NCBI GenBank assembly: GCA_036245525.1
Contig: BTPG01000006.1
Location: forward strand, 71,864,464-71,928,463
Origin: Semisulcospira habei
Lineage: Eukaryota > Mollusca > Gastropoda > Semisulcospiridae
Length of the DNA: 64,000 nt
Direction of reading: 5' to 3'
Positions 19,250-30,892 of the stretch are shown here, piece after piece. The first letter of the stretch is position 1. Every line of letters starts with the position of its first letter. The position numbers and the translations under genes are program-made. Below the pieces are notes generated by a model. That model worked only from the letters and a program-made list of their open reading frames with translations. It had not been told where the DNA came from and did no database searches.

Positions 19250-22160
19250 GGTGTTTTGGACATTTCTCCCCCCGTTCCCGCTCCGGCGGAAAGGTAAGGT
19301 AGCTGGGTTGGCCCTCGGCCGGTTCCCGGGCTGGGCACTGGTTTGAGCAGGCACGAAGGCAGTCTTCATCTTCGCTGTTGCTTGCGTGCCAAAATTCTCA
19401 ACTCTTAGCTTGGCGGGGCCCCTCGCGCCCGCGCCCACTCACCTTTCGGTTGATTGGTGTGGCATTGTTGGCGCTTACCTACTCACTTGTACCTTGTGTG
19501 ATTTGGGGAATTTGTTATGCTCCAGCCCATGCCTTGACGCCATTACGTTGGTGGATGTGGCGGGGTCAGACGCTTACTTCGTTCCTGAATCTGTCATGAA
19601 ATGCTTGTTTTTTTTTGTGCATTATGCGTCGTATGCTCGCCTTAGCTTGGCGGGGCCCCACGTGCCCGCGCCCTGTCGCCATTACGTGGTAATGTTCCTG
19701 TGCCAGATGCTTGTTTCATGCCTTTTCTTGTCATCACATGTTTGAGTTGTACATCATGCGTCATATGCTCACCTTGGCTTGGCGGGGCCTCATGTGCCCG
19801 CGCCCTGTCACCATTATGTTGATAATGTTACTGTACCTGACGCTTGCTTCATGCCTATACTTGTCATGACATGCTTGAGTTTTGTTGTACATGTTGTATC
19901 GTATGCTCACCTTAGCGTGGCGGGCGCTATGCCCTCCAGACCAAGGGTGACTGCCACGCGTGTGAATGCAGGGAGGTACCCAGCGCAGGGAAGACGGGTA
20001 CATCACTTTTATTGATGTTTGGGGAGTTGCCCTTGGCAAGATGGACAAACAGAGAGGTTAGCCGCGACTTCTCTTCTTCGCAGACGGTAGGTCGCAAAGG
20101 TAGGGTGCTTTCCTTAGATTCGCCGGGCCCCGTATGCCCGCGCCCACTAGCTTACAGGGATGGATTGCAGGCCCAGGCTCTTGCTGACAGGTTTGTTCCT
20201 CGCTGTTTGTGCCTTTTGTGTTGCGAAGGCTAGCCTTACCAGGGCGGGGTCCCACAGGCCCTCGCCCACGTGCCTTCGGTTGTGTTGTGTGTTGCAGTGA
20301 CCTGTTGCTATCCTGTATGCGAGGCAGAGGGTTCCAGTGGCTGTCACTTTCCAGAGGTCTGTCTCGCCTGCACCGGATGCGCCCCCGACCACACTTGCGG
20401 CACCTACTTCACCTGACCTGAGCTGTGCTGTTAGCAGTTATGGAGTGTACAGACGCGAGCGACCAGCACCTGTGTGTGATCCGAATCCAGTCGAGGCGCC
20501 ATTTCCCGGGCCCTGCGTACTACCGCACGAGAGCGCAACCACCGCTCGAGACCGCGACGACCTTTGCCGATCACGCCACGCCGGACGCAGGAACCTAGTG
20601 CGCAGAGCGGGTATTGATCGAAGCGGCCGCTTCCAGGAGGGAGCGTGCCCGGACAAGCCTTCTGACAGGCAGAGAACCCTCCTCACTGAGTCCGGTTCGG
20701 AGAGACGTGCCTCGCGCTGTCCCATGTCCACTGCCGATCCCCGTTCGTCTCCAAGGAAACCCGCTGGCCCCTACGAGGAGTCACCTCGCCGGCAGAGAGC
20801 CCTCCTCATTGGTCGCAGTTATGGAGTGTACAGACGTGAGTGACCGGCATCTGGGTGTGGCCTGGTTCCTGTTGAGACGCCTTCCCAGTGCCCTGCTTAC
20901 TGGCCGAACGACTTTCGGCTTGGAGGCCGCTGTTTGCGCATCCACCCTGCACTCTCGGACAACTGATGTAGCTTCGCGGACACATAGCGCCGGCCTCACA
21001 GAGCCCGGCCACGGGGACGCGCATCGCGCCGCCCCTTGCCAGCTATCAGTTCTCGCTTGTCTCTCACACTCACGGACTCTTCCGAAGAGTCCATATGCCA
21101 GCAGGGAGCCCGCCCCACGGGGCCTGGCTCCTAGAGACAAAGTGCCACGGGACCGGGGACAGCTGGACCTGTGGCTTCCCACTAACAGTTCTTCCCATCT
21201 CTCACGCATGCAGACTCCTCCGGGGAATCCATATGCCGGCAGGGAGCCCGCCCCTCGGGGCCCAGCTCTTAGAGACGAAGTGCCACGCGACCAGGGACAA
21301 CGGAACCTGTGGCTTCCCCTTACTCTTGACATGCGCTTGGCAGCTGGGGACAGGAGCCCTGGCCACGGAGCAGGACCGCTGTCAACGCGACTGCTTCCTG
21401 GAGGAAGCCTGACGGGACAAGCTGCTTGTCAGCTGAGAGCCCGCTTCAGAGCCCGGCTCGGTGAGGCGCGCCACACGCCGCCCTATGTCCACTGGCAGTC
21501 CTCGCTCATCTCCTTTGCCCGCTGGTGGGGACTCGCTACACCGGCAGGGAGCCCGCCTCCTTGAGCCTGGCTCGGAGAGATTGGCCCGGCCACCTGAAGA
21601 CGTAGGGCAGTTTGGAGCCCCCTCACCACTCCGGGTTCCAGTCTCGCTCGCCCCCTTCGTCGACTCCTCACGTCCCGCACGCCGGCCCGGTCATCGCATG
21701 CAGACTCCATGCTTGCCTTGCACGTAGTGCTCTTCGCATCTCCATCGCGCTTCCCCCGGTTGACGACTCGGTGTCTCCCCCCGCTTGAGAGGGGGGTCTT
21801 CGCTGGTGGTCGCTGGATGACAGGTGTGGAGGTTCCGGTCCCTGCCACAGCCTCCCGCCCTTCGGGACCTGCGCTACGACTGCTCAGCTCTCTTCCGGTC
21901 GGGTTCCGGGACTCCGTTGCTTCTCCGTCCATAGGTGTCCGGCCAGGTTCGACGTTCCTTTCGTCCGGACTGCTTCTCAGGACTCTCCCAAGCGTTCGTC
22001 TGCCCTCAGCCGGCTGTGGTTCCGCGCCCAGCGCTGCGGTTGGACTTGATGGCCTCGCTCGTCTGTAACTCCCCAGCTTCGTGGGATTCTGGAGCTTCTG
22101 TCCCTGGCCTTCGCCCGCCGCTTCGAAGTCGCCTGGCTCCCCAGCTTGGCTTCCCCCGCG
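19250..22160 (+). pseudogene. E1 gag-like region
   Basis: A leader exon ATG at about 19248 (peptide with DISPPVPAPAE) ends at the donor AAAG|GTAAGG (19294). A possible acceptor, GTTGCAG, lies at 20297. It is followed by a Cys/His cluster (CLACTGCAPDHTC, about 20365) like those in E2 and E3. A tandem region follows, and the gag C-terminus appears near 22030 (LDLMASLVCNSPAS, compare LDLTASLVWNTLAC in E2). Stops and frameshifts are numerous. It is probably the nucleic-acid-binding structural protein. Confidence 0.6.
20600..21560 (+). repeat. E1 gag minisatellite
   Basis: Diverged tandem units of roughly 120-140 bp with repeated elements: GACTCTTCCGAAGAGTC or GACTCCTCCGGGGAATC hairpins, then CATATGCCGGCAGGGAGCCC, and also the ACAGACG(C/T)GAGYGACC segment at 20447 and 20828. 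It corresponds in position to the arrays of the other DIRS copies. Confidence 0.7.
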
Positions 22161-23860
22161 GGATCCTAGCGCTCGCGGAACGACTGTCGGGGCGGCATAT
22201 CTCTCATCGTTCAACTCCATCACTGCCACCTCCTGTTGGGTCCTGTGGCGTCGGGATGTGGTGCAGGTGGCCTGCTGCAGCGTGCCCCCCATGCTGGGGA
22301 CTCAGCTGCGCCGTGCTCCCCTGGGTGGCCCTGCTCTTCAGTGCGTCCGGGCTGACCGGACGGTACATCGTAGACCCTAGGCCTCGCAAGTTCCCTCTAC
22401 ATCGCTTCCGGTCCCGCCGTACAGCTCTTGGACTACGTGTTCAGTCTGGTCTTCTGACACTTTTCTCCAGATCCCCACGCGCTAGGCTCCAGGAAGTTCT
22501 CCGGTTCACCTGTGACGGAGTAGTACCAGTTCAGGCGCTGCCGTGCGGTCTCAACCTCAGCCTGTGGTTCCTCAACCGCTTCAGGGACGCAGTCTTCCAG
22601 CCCTGTGTTCAACTACTTCGACGACCTCTTCCAGCGCATACAGTGGAGGCCACCGGTCTTCGGACAGCGTTGCACCGTCATGGGGGTGGTCCCGGTTGGG
22701 GTTCCTAGTCGCCGCTGGTAGGTCGGACCTCTCCCCCTGTCGTCGCTTCGTCCGTCTCGGCAGGGAGTTTGCCACCGACCTCTACAGGGTGCATTGCTGA
22801 GGCCACGGATCCTAAGTTGGCTCTAGCAGCCCAGGTAGCCCAGCAGGACACAGCCTCTGGCAGAGTCTGGCTTCAGCTCCTTCGTGGCTCCTTGCGGCAG
22901 CGGATCTACTTCCCCTCGGTTGTCTCTGCGCCCGGCATTACAGCAGCACCTCATGCTTCTCTGGCGCCCCTCCTCAGGAGATCTCACTTCCATGGTGCCC
23001 TTGTCTCCGTTGATTCACCCCCTTCTTCTGCGAGGGATGGGACGCGTGTCTCACTTCGCGAGTCCACCTGACCACTCGACCTTCATGACTCTTCCTGCGT
23101 GGCAATGCAAAGTCTTACCAGTGGGGGAGCCCACTGGCTTCTGCGCTTCTTCGCGACGTACGGCCCCGGGCCTTTAGAGTTCGCGGACAAGCACATCAGT
23201 GGGTTGGAGCCGTAAGCGATCAGGCAAGCCCTCATCGCGTGGGAGGAACAGCTCAGTCGCCAGGGACTGCTCATCCTCGTTGACAACGCTACAGTGGTGG
23301 CATACATCCAAGAACGGAGTGGGGCGCCCTCACCCGACCCCGGCTTGCTCCTCTGCCGTCTGTTCTGCTGGTGCTAGAACCTCAACTTTCCCTCCGTGTT
23401 CATCTCTTCCGTGTGATGACTGAAGGTCTTCGTCGATCCTCCCGCCTGGCGCGGCCGGTTGCTACATTTGCGGACCTTACGCCAGGACATCCTGCGGATG
23501 ATCGGCGCGCATGGGAGACACCACTGTCGACCTCTTCGATACGAGGTGGAATCACCAGCTTCCCCTATTCGTCGCCCCAATCCCAGACCCTCTGGCCTGG
23601 ACAGTCTTTGCTCTGTCCAGTCCATCCCGTGAGACGGGTTTCTTGCTGTGGGTACCCCCCCCCCCCCCCCACCTCCGACAACCCTCGTCCCCAAAGTCCC
23701 CTCAAGCTTCGGGGATGCAATGCAGTCGTCCTACTGGTCGCCCCGTTCTCTTGGAACCGGTCCTGGTCCACCGACCTTCTCAGCCTCGCCACGGACCCCT
23801 TTGGCTGCTCCCCGCACGGTGCTCGGCAACCGCGTCATCGCTGTTAACCCATACCCGGAG
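22160..23860 (+). pseudogene. E1 RT - RNase H - methyltransferase-like region
   Basis: RT: PVQALPCGLNLSLWFLNR (LPFGL box, about 22530), followed by a region where YLDD has decayed. RNase H: VDNATVVAYIQERSGAP near 23280. Methyltransferase-like: VDLFDTRWNHQLPLFVAPIP near 23530, then LLVAPFSWNRSWSTDLLSLA near 23730. Poly(C) at 23651-23670 and frameshifts break the frame. Confidence 0.7.
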
Positions 23861-24760
23861 CGCCCACTCCTCAGCGTGTGGAGGTTGGGCGGCAAGCCCT
23901 CGCTGCCAGAGGTTCTTGACTGCAGCAGTGGAAGCTATCGCTACAGCTCGCAGACCCTCGACACGACGCGGCTACGAGGGAAGATGGCGAGTACTGTGCT
24001 TCTGGTTGCGACGACCTTCACCTCCCGCCATACTTTTCCCCAGTTCACAGACTTTCCCCTGGCTCCTTGGAGACCTCGGATGGCCCATTTTGCGGATGTG
24101 ACTTCTAGGACGCCTCCTTTGGCTTTTGCCTTGGCGGCCTGAGTTCGCGAGCTACACGCGCTTTCGGCACGCCCTGCCTGCCTGCCGTTTGAGCGGATAG
24201 TGCTGTACAGCGGCTTACGGACCCTGCCTTCAATGCCATGACCAGGTCTCCTTGACTGCGCCACAGGTGATCACCTTCCTGCCGCTGCGAGGGACGATCT
24301 CCCCCCAGGAGACCAGGCAACATGATCCCGTGCGAGCCCTACGCGTGTACCGGCACTGAACCTAAGCCGTCCGGGGAGGACGCTCACAGCCTCGTTCTGC
24401 CTTAAAGCCTGGCAAGACCGACATGACAGCCCAGATGATCTTCCTGGCTACGCTTAGTCATACGGTCCGCCTAACAGGACGCCTCCCCGCAGGGAGCTAA
24501 GAGGCTTAAGTTACTTGCGCATGAGGCACGCGCCATGGTCACGATTGTTGCGTTCGATCAGAGCTGCACCGTCTTCCTCCGCAGCTGCCGTGGGCAAACG
24601 GGCAGAATCCACCTTTGCCTGCGGCTACCTCCGGGATCTGGCAGGCCAGCGAGGCAGCCTCGCGTTGATGGGGGACATCACTGAGGCGCAACTCTCCCTC
24701 CCGGCACCACGGCGCCGTGGGGCTCTCCTACCGAGGGTCGTCGGGAGTTTGCGACAGGGA
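23780..24760 (+). pseudogene. E1 tyrosine recombinase
   Basis: The N-terminal SVWRLGGKPSLPEVLDCSSG-like segment overlaps the methyltransferase end in another frame. The C-terminal traces are KLLAHEARAM (H-x-x-R, about 24510) and TFACGYLRDLAGQRGSLALM (candidate catalytic Tyr, about 24620), then GDITEAQLSLPAP. The arginine box near 24150 is poorly preserved. Confidence 0.65.
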
Positions 24761-24811
24761 GGACGGCTCCTTTGGCCAAGGTGTGCTGAGTCACGGCACC
24801 CTCCTTCTCGT

Positions 24812-24862
24812 AATTCTTTCTATTAGTCATGTCATCGGTAATGTTTTTGAGGAAACAAATGC
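24812..24862 (+). repeat. E1 ICR, left half
   Basis: CTATTAGTCATGTCATCGGT followed by AATGTTTTTGAGGAAACAAA is complementary to the E1 left end. The right half of this ICR (TTTTTCTCTAAAAGGTA) is 6.2 kb away at 31109 because E2 sits between them. Confidence 0.85.
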
Positions 24863-25061
24863 ATTTGTTTCCTCAAAAACATTACCGATGACATGACTTT
24901 GTGGAAATGTCTACTACTAGCTCAATTTTAGCCTACTTACCCGTTGTGTGCCTACACAACCCGCTAGGCACTCGGGGAACCCCAGAGGGGCCGAGAGTTA
25001 TCTCCCGCTCCATCCTTACCAGTTCCTGTCACGAGACCAACCAGTCTTGCTACTTCGCTCG
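24863..25061 (+). repeat. E2 left terminal repeat
   Basis: Begins ATTTGTTTCCTCAAAAACAT. Inverted at 30893-31106, sharing GTGCCTACACAACCC, GGCACTCGGGGAACCCC and CTGTCACGAGACCAACCAGT. Confidence 0.88.
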
Positions 25062-25238
25062 TGCCGAGAAGACGTGTCGGGCTTTGCTCCGCTGTGCCTC
25101 GACCGGTCTTCGTCTTGCCTACGCTCGTTTCGACTTCTCTTCCGTGCCTGCCGCCTTCTAGCGCTGCCTGCTTCTTCCTTGGCGCCGTTCCGGGTTCCCT
25201 CGGCTCTCCTCCGTGCTGTGACGGCTGTATGGCTACCC

Positions 25239-25266
25239 TTTCCCCCGTTCCCGCTTCGGCTTGGAG
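25239..25266 (+). pseudogene. E2 gag leader exon
   Basis: ATG at about 25228 reads MATLSPVPASAW and ends at TGGAG|GTAAGG. E1 has the similar DISPPVPAPAE ending at AAAG|GTAAGG, and E3 has ATG TCC AG|GTAAGG. A short coding leader exon before the gag Cys/His region therefore seems to be a family feature. The acceptor proposed for E2 is GTTACAG at 26188. Confidence 0.45.
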
Positions 25267-25607
25267 GTAAGGTAACGGTAGCTACCCACAGCCGGCCCTC
25301 GGGTCGAGAGCCGGCTGCCGTGGGACTCGTCTTTCGTTGGGGTTACGACATAAGGGCACCAACTATTGAAATAATTTCCGTGCCTTGCACAGCCTTCTTG
25401 CGACTCTCCTAGCGGGACGTCGCCTTCTCTCTCCTGGTTATGCCTCGTTAGCTTACGAGTAGATTTTGCCTTTCAGACGCTGGTTTTCGTAGGGCCTGGC
25501 GGCACTCACGTTCCGTTCGTCCAGCTTAAAGGCCCTTTAGCCCTTGGAGAGTATAACCATTGTTTCACGCGCCGGCGGTCACGGCGCCTGGGGTTCCTTG
25601 GTGGACA

Positions 25608-25653
25608 GGGGGAGGTAGCTTAGTGGATAAGACACTGTGCTGGCAGTCGTAAG

Positions 25654-25684
<31 letters not shown>

Positions 25685-26046
25685 GCGCATTAAATAGGCG
25701 CTTTATCCCAATTGAAATTCGGCTCAAAGCGCCGCCGCGTACTGAACCCAACAAGCACGCTCACGTGAATCACGCGCATTCGCTCACACACTGTATGTAG
25801 ACACAGAACATTCACGTGGTGCTGGGGGCAAGCTCAGGCGAGCTACTGTAGTTTTTGGAAATTCAAAATCGTTTGTATTTGAAATTTGATTAAGGGGGCT
25901 GAAACTGATACCAAAGATCCCGGGTTCGTATCCCCGGGGGGCAGGAATGGGATATGGACTTTCCTCATTCCATCTAGTCAATTTCTACAGACTCGGCTTA
26001 CGTTTGCCTGTCTCGCCTTCATGTACACAGCACGCATAATCAAGGG
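25608..26046 (+). mobile_element. tRNA-derived SINE, split by a second SINE
   Basis: The head has a Pol III box A-like TAGCTTAGTGG (25616-25626) and, after an insertion, a box B-like GGTTCGTATCC (25923-25933). A shared SINE body (GGGCAGGAATGGGAT and following) ends near 26046. A minus-strand SINE 3' part (25653-25918) is inserted between the two boxes. It is not a functional tRNA gene: there is no anticodon arm or acceptor stem. Confidence 0.75.
25653..25918 (-). mobile_element. SINE 3' part with (ATT)n tail
   Basis: On the plus strand it begins with (AATA)n-type repeats, then AAGCGCATTAAATAGGCGCT, then sequence shared with 54990-55195 (CTCAAAGCGCCGC, ACTGAACCCAACA, ATTCACGTGGTGC, ACCAAAG). 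It lacks the tRNA head. The AAGCGCATT plus (ATT)n end resembles the 3' end of the CR1-like element at 46540-46588. Confidence 0.75.
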
Positions 26047-26109
26047 CATATGATCAAAATGTCATTCCCACTAATTGAAAAGAGAATACCCGGTCGGGCT
26101 GGTGAGATG

Positions 26110-28051
26110 AAACAATGATATCACAAAGGAGGGCTCGGCGCCCTCTTGCCTGTGTTTGCGACCTTGCTATGCCCTTTGTCTGTTACAGAACCAAAATGCT
26201 TATGTGCTCCCTATGGGGAAACTTCCAGTGCCGACGGATGACCATGCGGTCTGCCTACATTGTGCGGGCTGCTACCGGACCACCTTTGTATGTCTGTGCG
26301 ACCTGGCCGGAGATGTTTGGTCGGACCTCTGGGGCCTGTACCGACGAGAGCGGCCCCTGCCTGCTTCCTCACTTCCGGCTCCGGTTGATACTTCTGCAGC
26401 CCTTACGGTGCTGACCGCCCTTTCCCGCCCTGGCCTCACGGAAAGGATTCCTGTTGGGACTCGGTGTTGCTGGCTGACCAGAGGACCGCCACTGCTGCCA
26501 CGCCCGCTGACCCTTCCGGAGGGTCTGTTTGCCGGCAGAGCGCCCGCCTCACTGAGCCCGGCCTGCAGCAGTCTGCCCTGAGCCGTCCCACGTTGACTGG
26601 CCTTCCTCACCCGTCTCTCACCACAAGCCGCTGATCCTTCCGGAGGATCTGAACGCCGGCATAGCGCCCGGCTCTCGGAGTCTGGCCAAGAGAGGCGTCA
26701 GCTTTAGCTTGTGCGACACAGTCACGCCCCGACTCCCACCGTTCCACTTCAGTTCACTTGCTGGCTGATCAGAGGACTGCCACTGCTGCCACGCCCGCTG
26801 ACCCTTCCGGAGGGTCGGTTTACTGGCAGAGCGCCCGCCTCACTGAGCCCGGCCTGCAGCAGTCCGCCACGAGCCGTCCCACGTTGACTGGCCTTCCTCC
26901 TCTCTCTCTCTCCACGATAAGCCCGCTGATCCTTCCGGAGGATCTGTACGCCGGCATAGAGCCCTTCTCACTGAGTCCGGCCAGGAGAGACCTCAGCCTC
27001 AACCTACGCGACACAGTCGCGCCCCTGACTCATCCCGTTCCACCGTCAGTTCTAGACACTCGCGCTCGCCCGCGAGCGCCGCCAGAAGGATCATTGCCCG
27101 CGCCGGGATCGTCGCCGCTCCCACCGCCACTCCTCGTCGCGTGCGCGTTCACGCTCGCACCGTTCGATGCGTCCGCCGCGTCGCCGCCATCATCGGCGCC
27201 CCTCTTCGGTTGTCCGCCGTCCTTCGTACAGACGTCGTTCCCGCGCACCAGACAGGACCCCTCATCGCTTCTTCTCGCGTTCGCCTCGGCGATCCCCGCC
27301 TCCGTCGTCGCTGCCGGCTCGTTCCCGGGCTTCCCGCGAGGTTCGACACGCGTCCCCGCCCAAGCTTCGGCCTTCCTCGGTGCCTCGCCCGCCTTCTCGC
27401 CGCCCCCTGGACGAAGAAGCCATCAGTTTGCTGCCCGAGGACTCCGTCTCAGCCCTGTTGGGTGAGGATGGTCGCTCCCTTTCGCCCGCCGACGTCGGTG
27501 TTGATGTCCCCTCGACCCTTCCGTCGTCGTCCCGTGCGGAGACCCTCTTAGCTTTGGATGAAGCCGCCAGGATCACCGCAGCCACTCTGCCAGCGGACTC
27601 CTGCCCAGCCTCTCCCCCCCTGAAGAGGAAGGCCTCTGCCTTGGTGGATGCCGAGCGTCAAGTTAAGAGGTTCAAGTCGCTTCCCCAGCCACCTGGATTT
27701 GAGGAGCTGCGAGATGCCTTCTCAGCGCACCTGCAACTTCCCGCGTCTCGAGGGCCGGTGTTCTTCTCCGTTCGTCGCTGGCCGGCTGGCCTGGACATCA
27801 CCTTCCGTCAGGACTGGTATGCCGGCCATTCCCAGGCTTCCTCCATCCCTCTTCCTGCGATGGACCCCCCTGCCGTGTCGCAAGCTGGCGGCTCCGCTCT
27901 TCTTCCCCGTTCCCCCCCTCATGGCCTGGATTTGACCGCGTCCCTGGTGTGGAACACCTTAGCCTGCGCTGGGTTCCTGGAGCTGCTCACTCAAGCCCTG
28001 GTTCGTCGTGTGGAAGACGCCTGGCTTCCTTCTATCACGCCGCCGGGTTGA
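26110..28051 (+). pseudogene. E2 gag-like region
   Basis: After the putative acceptor, a Cys/His-like segment DDHAVCLHCAGCYRTTF is followed by WSDLWGLYRRERPLP. A tandem array follows, then a 294-codon open frame (27167-28051) that starts Arg/Ser-rich. It contains VKRFKSLPQPPGFEEL (about residue 165), RRWPAGLDITFRQDWYAGHS and LDLTASLVWNTLACAGF. This is the best gag frame in the window. It likely binds nucleic acid. The N-terminal and C-terminal parts lie in different frames. Confidence 0.7.
26450..27060 (+). repeat. E2 gag minisatellite
   Basis: Two ~300-bp superunits (about 26450-26755 and 26757-27060), each made of two diverged ~140-bp units. Each carries a hairpin (GACCCTTCCGGAGGGTC or GATCCTTCCGGAGGATC) followed by GCCGGCA-AGAGCCCG-like sequence and CACTGAG. 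Confidence 0.85.
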
Positions 28052-28059
28052 TCGGCTCT

Positions 28060-29560
28060 TCTTAGCGGAGTCGCCTACCGCGCCGCCTACCTCGCGTCGG
28101 TCTACGCTTCGCTGCCTCCGCCGACTGTGCCCTGACCCCGTCTTGGCCGTCCTTTTCCCTCGAGGTCTCATGTTCCCCGTGTTCGCTGAGGCCTCCGCGC
28201 GGCGGGAGGTGTCTCCTCCCTCAGGTAAGTTGCCACGGAGGTTTTCCGATTCTCAGACTCGCCAACCTTCTACAGCCGCCGATTTTTCGTTCCGAAGCCT
28301 GGAGGAAGTGGCGTCAGGTTTCTTCTCTCGGCCTGTACAGATTTCGGCCCTCCTTCCGGACGGAGACTGCCAGAGCCCTGACAGCAGCGGTCCAGCCTTA
28401 GACTGCGCAGGCGGCTTGGACCTTTCCGATGTGTACCTGCTGTCTCGATGCTCCAGGCCCCCAGGAAGTTCGCTGGTCGCGATCGACGGCGTCTTCTCCA
28501 GTTTCCCGCGCTCCCGTTCGGTCTCAACCTCTGCCCTGGCGGTTCACCGGGCCGATGGACTCCCTAGTCGCCAAGGCCCGACAGTCCTCCTCCAGTCCGA
28601 CGTCGATCTACCCAGACGACCTCTTCCTTCGCCGCCAGTCTGAGAGCTCTCTCGCGACAGACAAGGACGCGCTACTGCACCTCCTGACGCACTTGGGGCT
28701 TCCTAGTAAACGAGGGCAAGTCTGATCTCACTCCTTCCCTAGGTCGTCTCTACGCCCAGCCGTTGCTGCTGCATCTCCTACTCCTTGGGCGCCCGGCTTC
28801 CGGCGACGTATCGACGATGGCGCCGGTGCCCCAGATTCTGTCGCCTCGCCTTCGTCGGTGGACCGACGCCGCTTGGCTGGATTCGGCAGTTCCCCGGGCA
28901 TCTTCTCCGCCCCAGTACTCTCTGGGTTCGACGCGAGCCTCTCTGCGTGGAATGCTCATCTCTTGCCGCGGTTCCCCTTGACTTCCGGCCCTCGGCCCTC
29001 GGATTAACGCACTATCTCATTGTCCGGCCAATGATGCAGGCCGTTGACGAGCCCTTTATTGCTGGGATGACCTCCTCAGACACCAGGAGCTGCTCGCCCT
29101 CTCTGACAACACACCTTTGGTGGATTACTTCCAGCCCGGACAGCTGTACGTCTGGACCGACTCGCTGTCCCGTCGCGGCCAGCTCTTGCATGCGGATTGG
29201 ACCCTTCGGCAGGACATCTATCGGTGGACCCGCGCCCGTTAGGAGTCTCCCCAGGTCGACTGGTTCGCCACAAGGTGGAACCTTCGGCTTCCCCTCTTCG
29301 TCGCCCCGATTCCCGATCCCTGGGCTTGGGCTGTCGATGCGCGCTCCATTCCCTGGGACGTCCTGGCGGCCTCCGCCTTTCCTCAACGATCCTCGTACCC
29401 AAAGTCCTCCTCAACCTTCGGCGCTGCCCGGCGGCCCTCCTGTTAGTCGCTCCGTTCGCCTGGATCCGCCACAGGAACACCGGCCTTCTCAGCCTCGCCA
29501 CGGGCCCCCCCCCCCCCCTCCCATGCGCCTTCCCACTCCTCGCACCATGCTCAAGCCACT
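28060..29560 (+). pseudogene. E2 RT - RNase H - methyltransferase-like region
   Basis: RT active site IYPDDLFL (28601-28625; YLDD expected), followed by LLHLLTHLGL. RNase H end RRGQLLHADWTLRQDIYRW near 29200. Methyltransferase-like VDWFATRWNLRLPLFVAPIP near 29260, then STILVPKVLLNLRRC and LLLVAPFAWIRHRNTGLLSL. Stops and frameshifts, including poly(C) at 29508-29518, prevent translation as one protein. Confidence 0.7.
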
Positions 29561-30680
29561 GCGCCAGCCGCTGTTCCTCCCTGCCCGGAGCGGCTCATCC
29601 CTCACGACTGGAGGTGTGCGGCAAGCCCTCGGTGCTAGAGGCTACTCGGGTACAGCGGTGGAGGCGATCGCTGTGGCCCCCAGACCTTCGGCCATTCGAG
29701 TCTACGTGGGACATGGCGCGTCCTGTTTTCCTGATGCCCCGATCACAGCCTGAACCTCACGGATTTGTCGTATCCGCAGCTGGCGGAGCTCTATCGGGCT
29801 CGGCTGAGACCTAGATCTAGCCCTTCACGGTGCGGGGTCACCTGTTCAGGCTCGCTTACACGCTGACACCGCGGACACCCAGACCCGGGCGCCTGCACAG
29901 ACCTCGCCGACTTATGGGACACTTCGGCAGCCGGCGCCAGGCCTACCGCTCGCTCCTTCCCCGCTCGGACCTACCCTGGGTGTTAACGTGGTTGAATTCT
30001 GCCCGATTCGAACCCTTACAGCGGCCCGTTCGCAGATGTGACACGCTACACGTGCTTCCTGCTGGCCCGGGCTACCACCTCGCGGGGGAGCGAGCTACAC
30101 GCGCTTAGGCGCGTCCTATCTGCTTACAGTTCTGAGCGGACGGGTCCGTGCTACTTCTCACTGCCCCGGCCTTCCTTGCCAAACAGGTCCCCTCTGACCG
30201 CGCCGCAGGTTTCACCTTACGGCCGCTATGAAACAAACCCCTGTCACAGGAGACCAGGTAACAGGATCCCGTGCGCACCTTTGACTGCTCTGCGACGATC
30301 TAAAGCCTTCCGCAGAGGGCGTGCACGCCTCTCCCTACCTCTGAGATCGGCGGAATGACATAACGGCCCAGACGTTCTCGTCCTGGCCCCCCTGAGTCAT
30401 TTGCTCCGCCTATCAAGATATCTCCCTGCAGGGAGCGAAGAGGCTGCACATATGCGCACACGAGGTACGAGCCATGGCCACGAGCGCCACGTTGTTAGAA
30501 AATGCGCTGTCACGGACATCGTGGCTACCTTGGACGGGAAGACTGAATCTGTATTCGCCCGCTTCTACCTCAGGGACCTGGCGGGCCAGCGAGAGAATCT
30601 CGCAATGGTGGGGGACATCGCCGCGGCGCAACACTCCCTCCCGGCGCCACCTGCGCCGTTGGTATGCACTTCGCTAAAAT
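29520..30680 (+). pseudogene. E2 tyrosine recombinase
   Basis: N-terminus: GVRQALGARGYSGTAVEAIA. Core: PRSDLPWVLTWL (29960). Arginine box: ATTSRGSELHALR (30060-30100). H-x-x-R: AHEVRAMA (30460). C-terminus: ESVFARFYLRDLAGQRENLA (30550) with the candidate nucleophile Tyr, then MVGDIAAAQHSLPAP. At least three frame changes. Confidence 0.7.
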
Positions 30681-30761
30681 TGTCGGGAGTTTGCGACTGG
30701 GAGGACGGCCCTTTCCCTCCTAGGGAGTTGTCATGTGGCACCCTCCGCCTCATCGCAATTC

Positions 30762-30858
30762 TTCCACAAAGTCATGTCATCGGTAATGTTTTTGAGGAAA
30801 CAAATTCATTTTTCTCTAAAAGGTATTTTTTCGAAAAATACTTACCGATGACATGACT
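30762..30858 (+). repeat. E2 ICR
   Basis: TTTGAGGAAACAAATTCATT then TTTCTCTAAAAGGTATTTTT, with ACTTACCGATGACATGACT at the end. The left half is complementary to the LTR end and the right half to the RTR end. Confidence 0.88.
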
Positions 30859-30892
30859 CGGATGGCCCTCCCACCTGCCCCGCTTGCCGCTT

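Noticed and set aside
21483..22292. A 269-codon open frame on the minus strand of E1
   Set aside because: It is antisense to recognisable gag and RT pieces and arises from GC-rich codon shadowing; no independent motif or start context.
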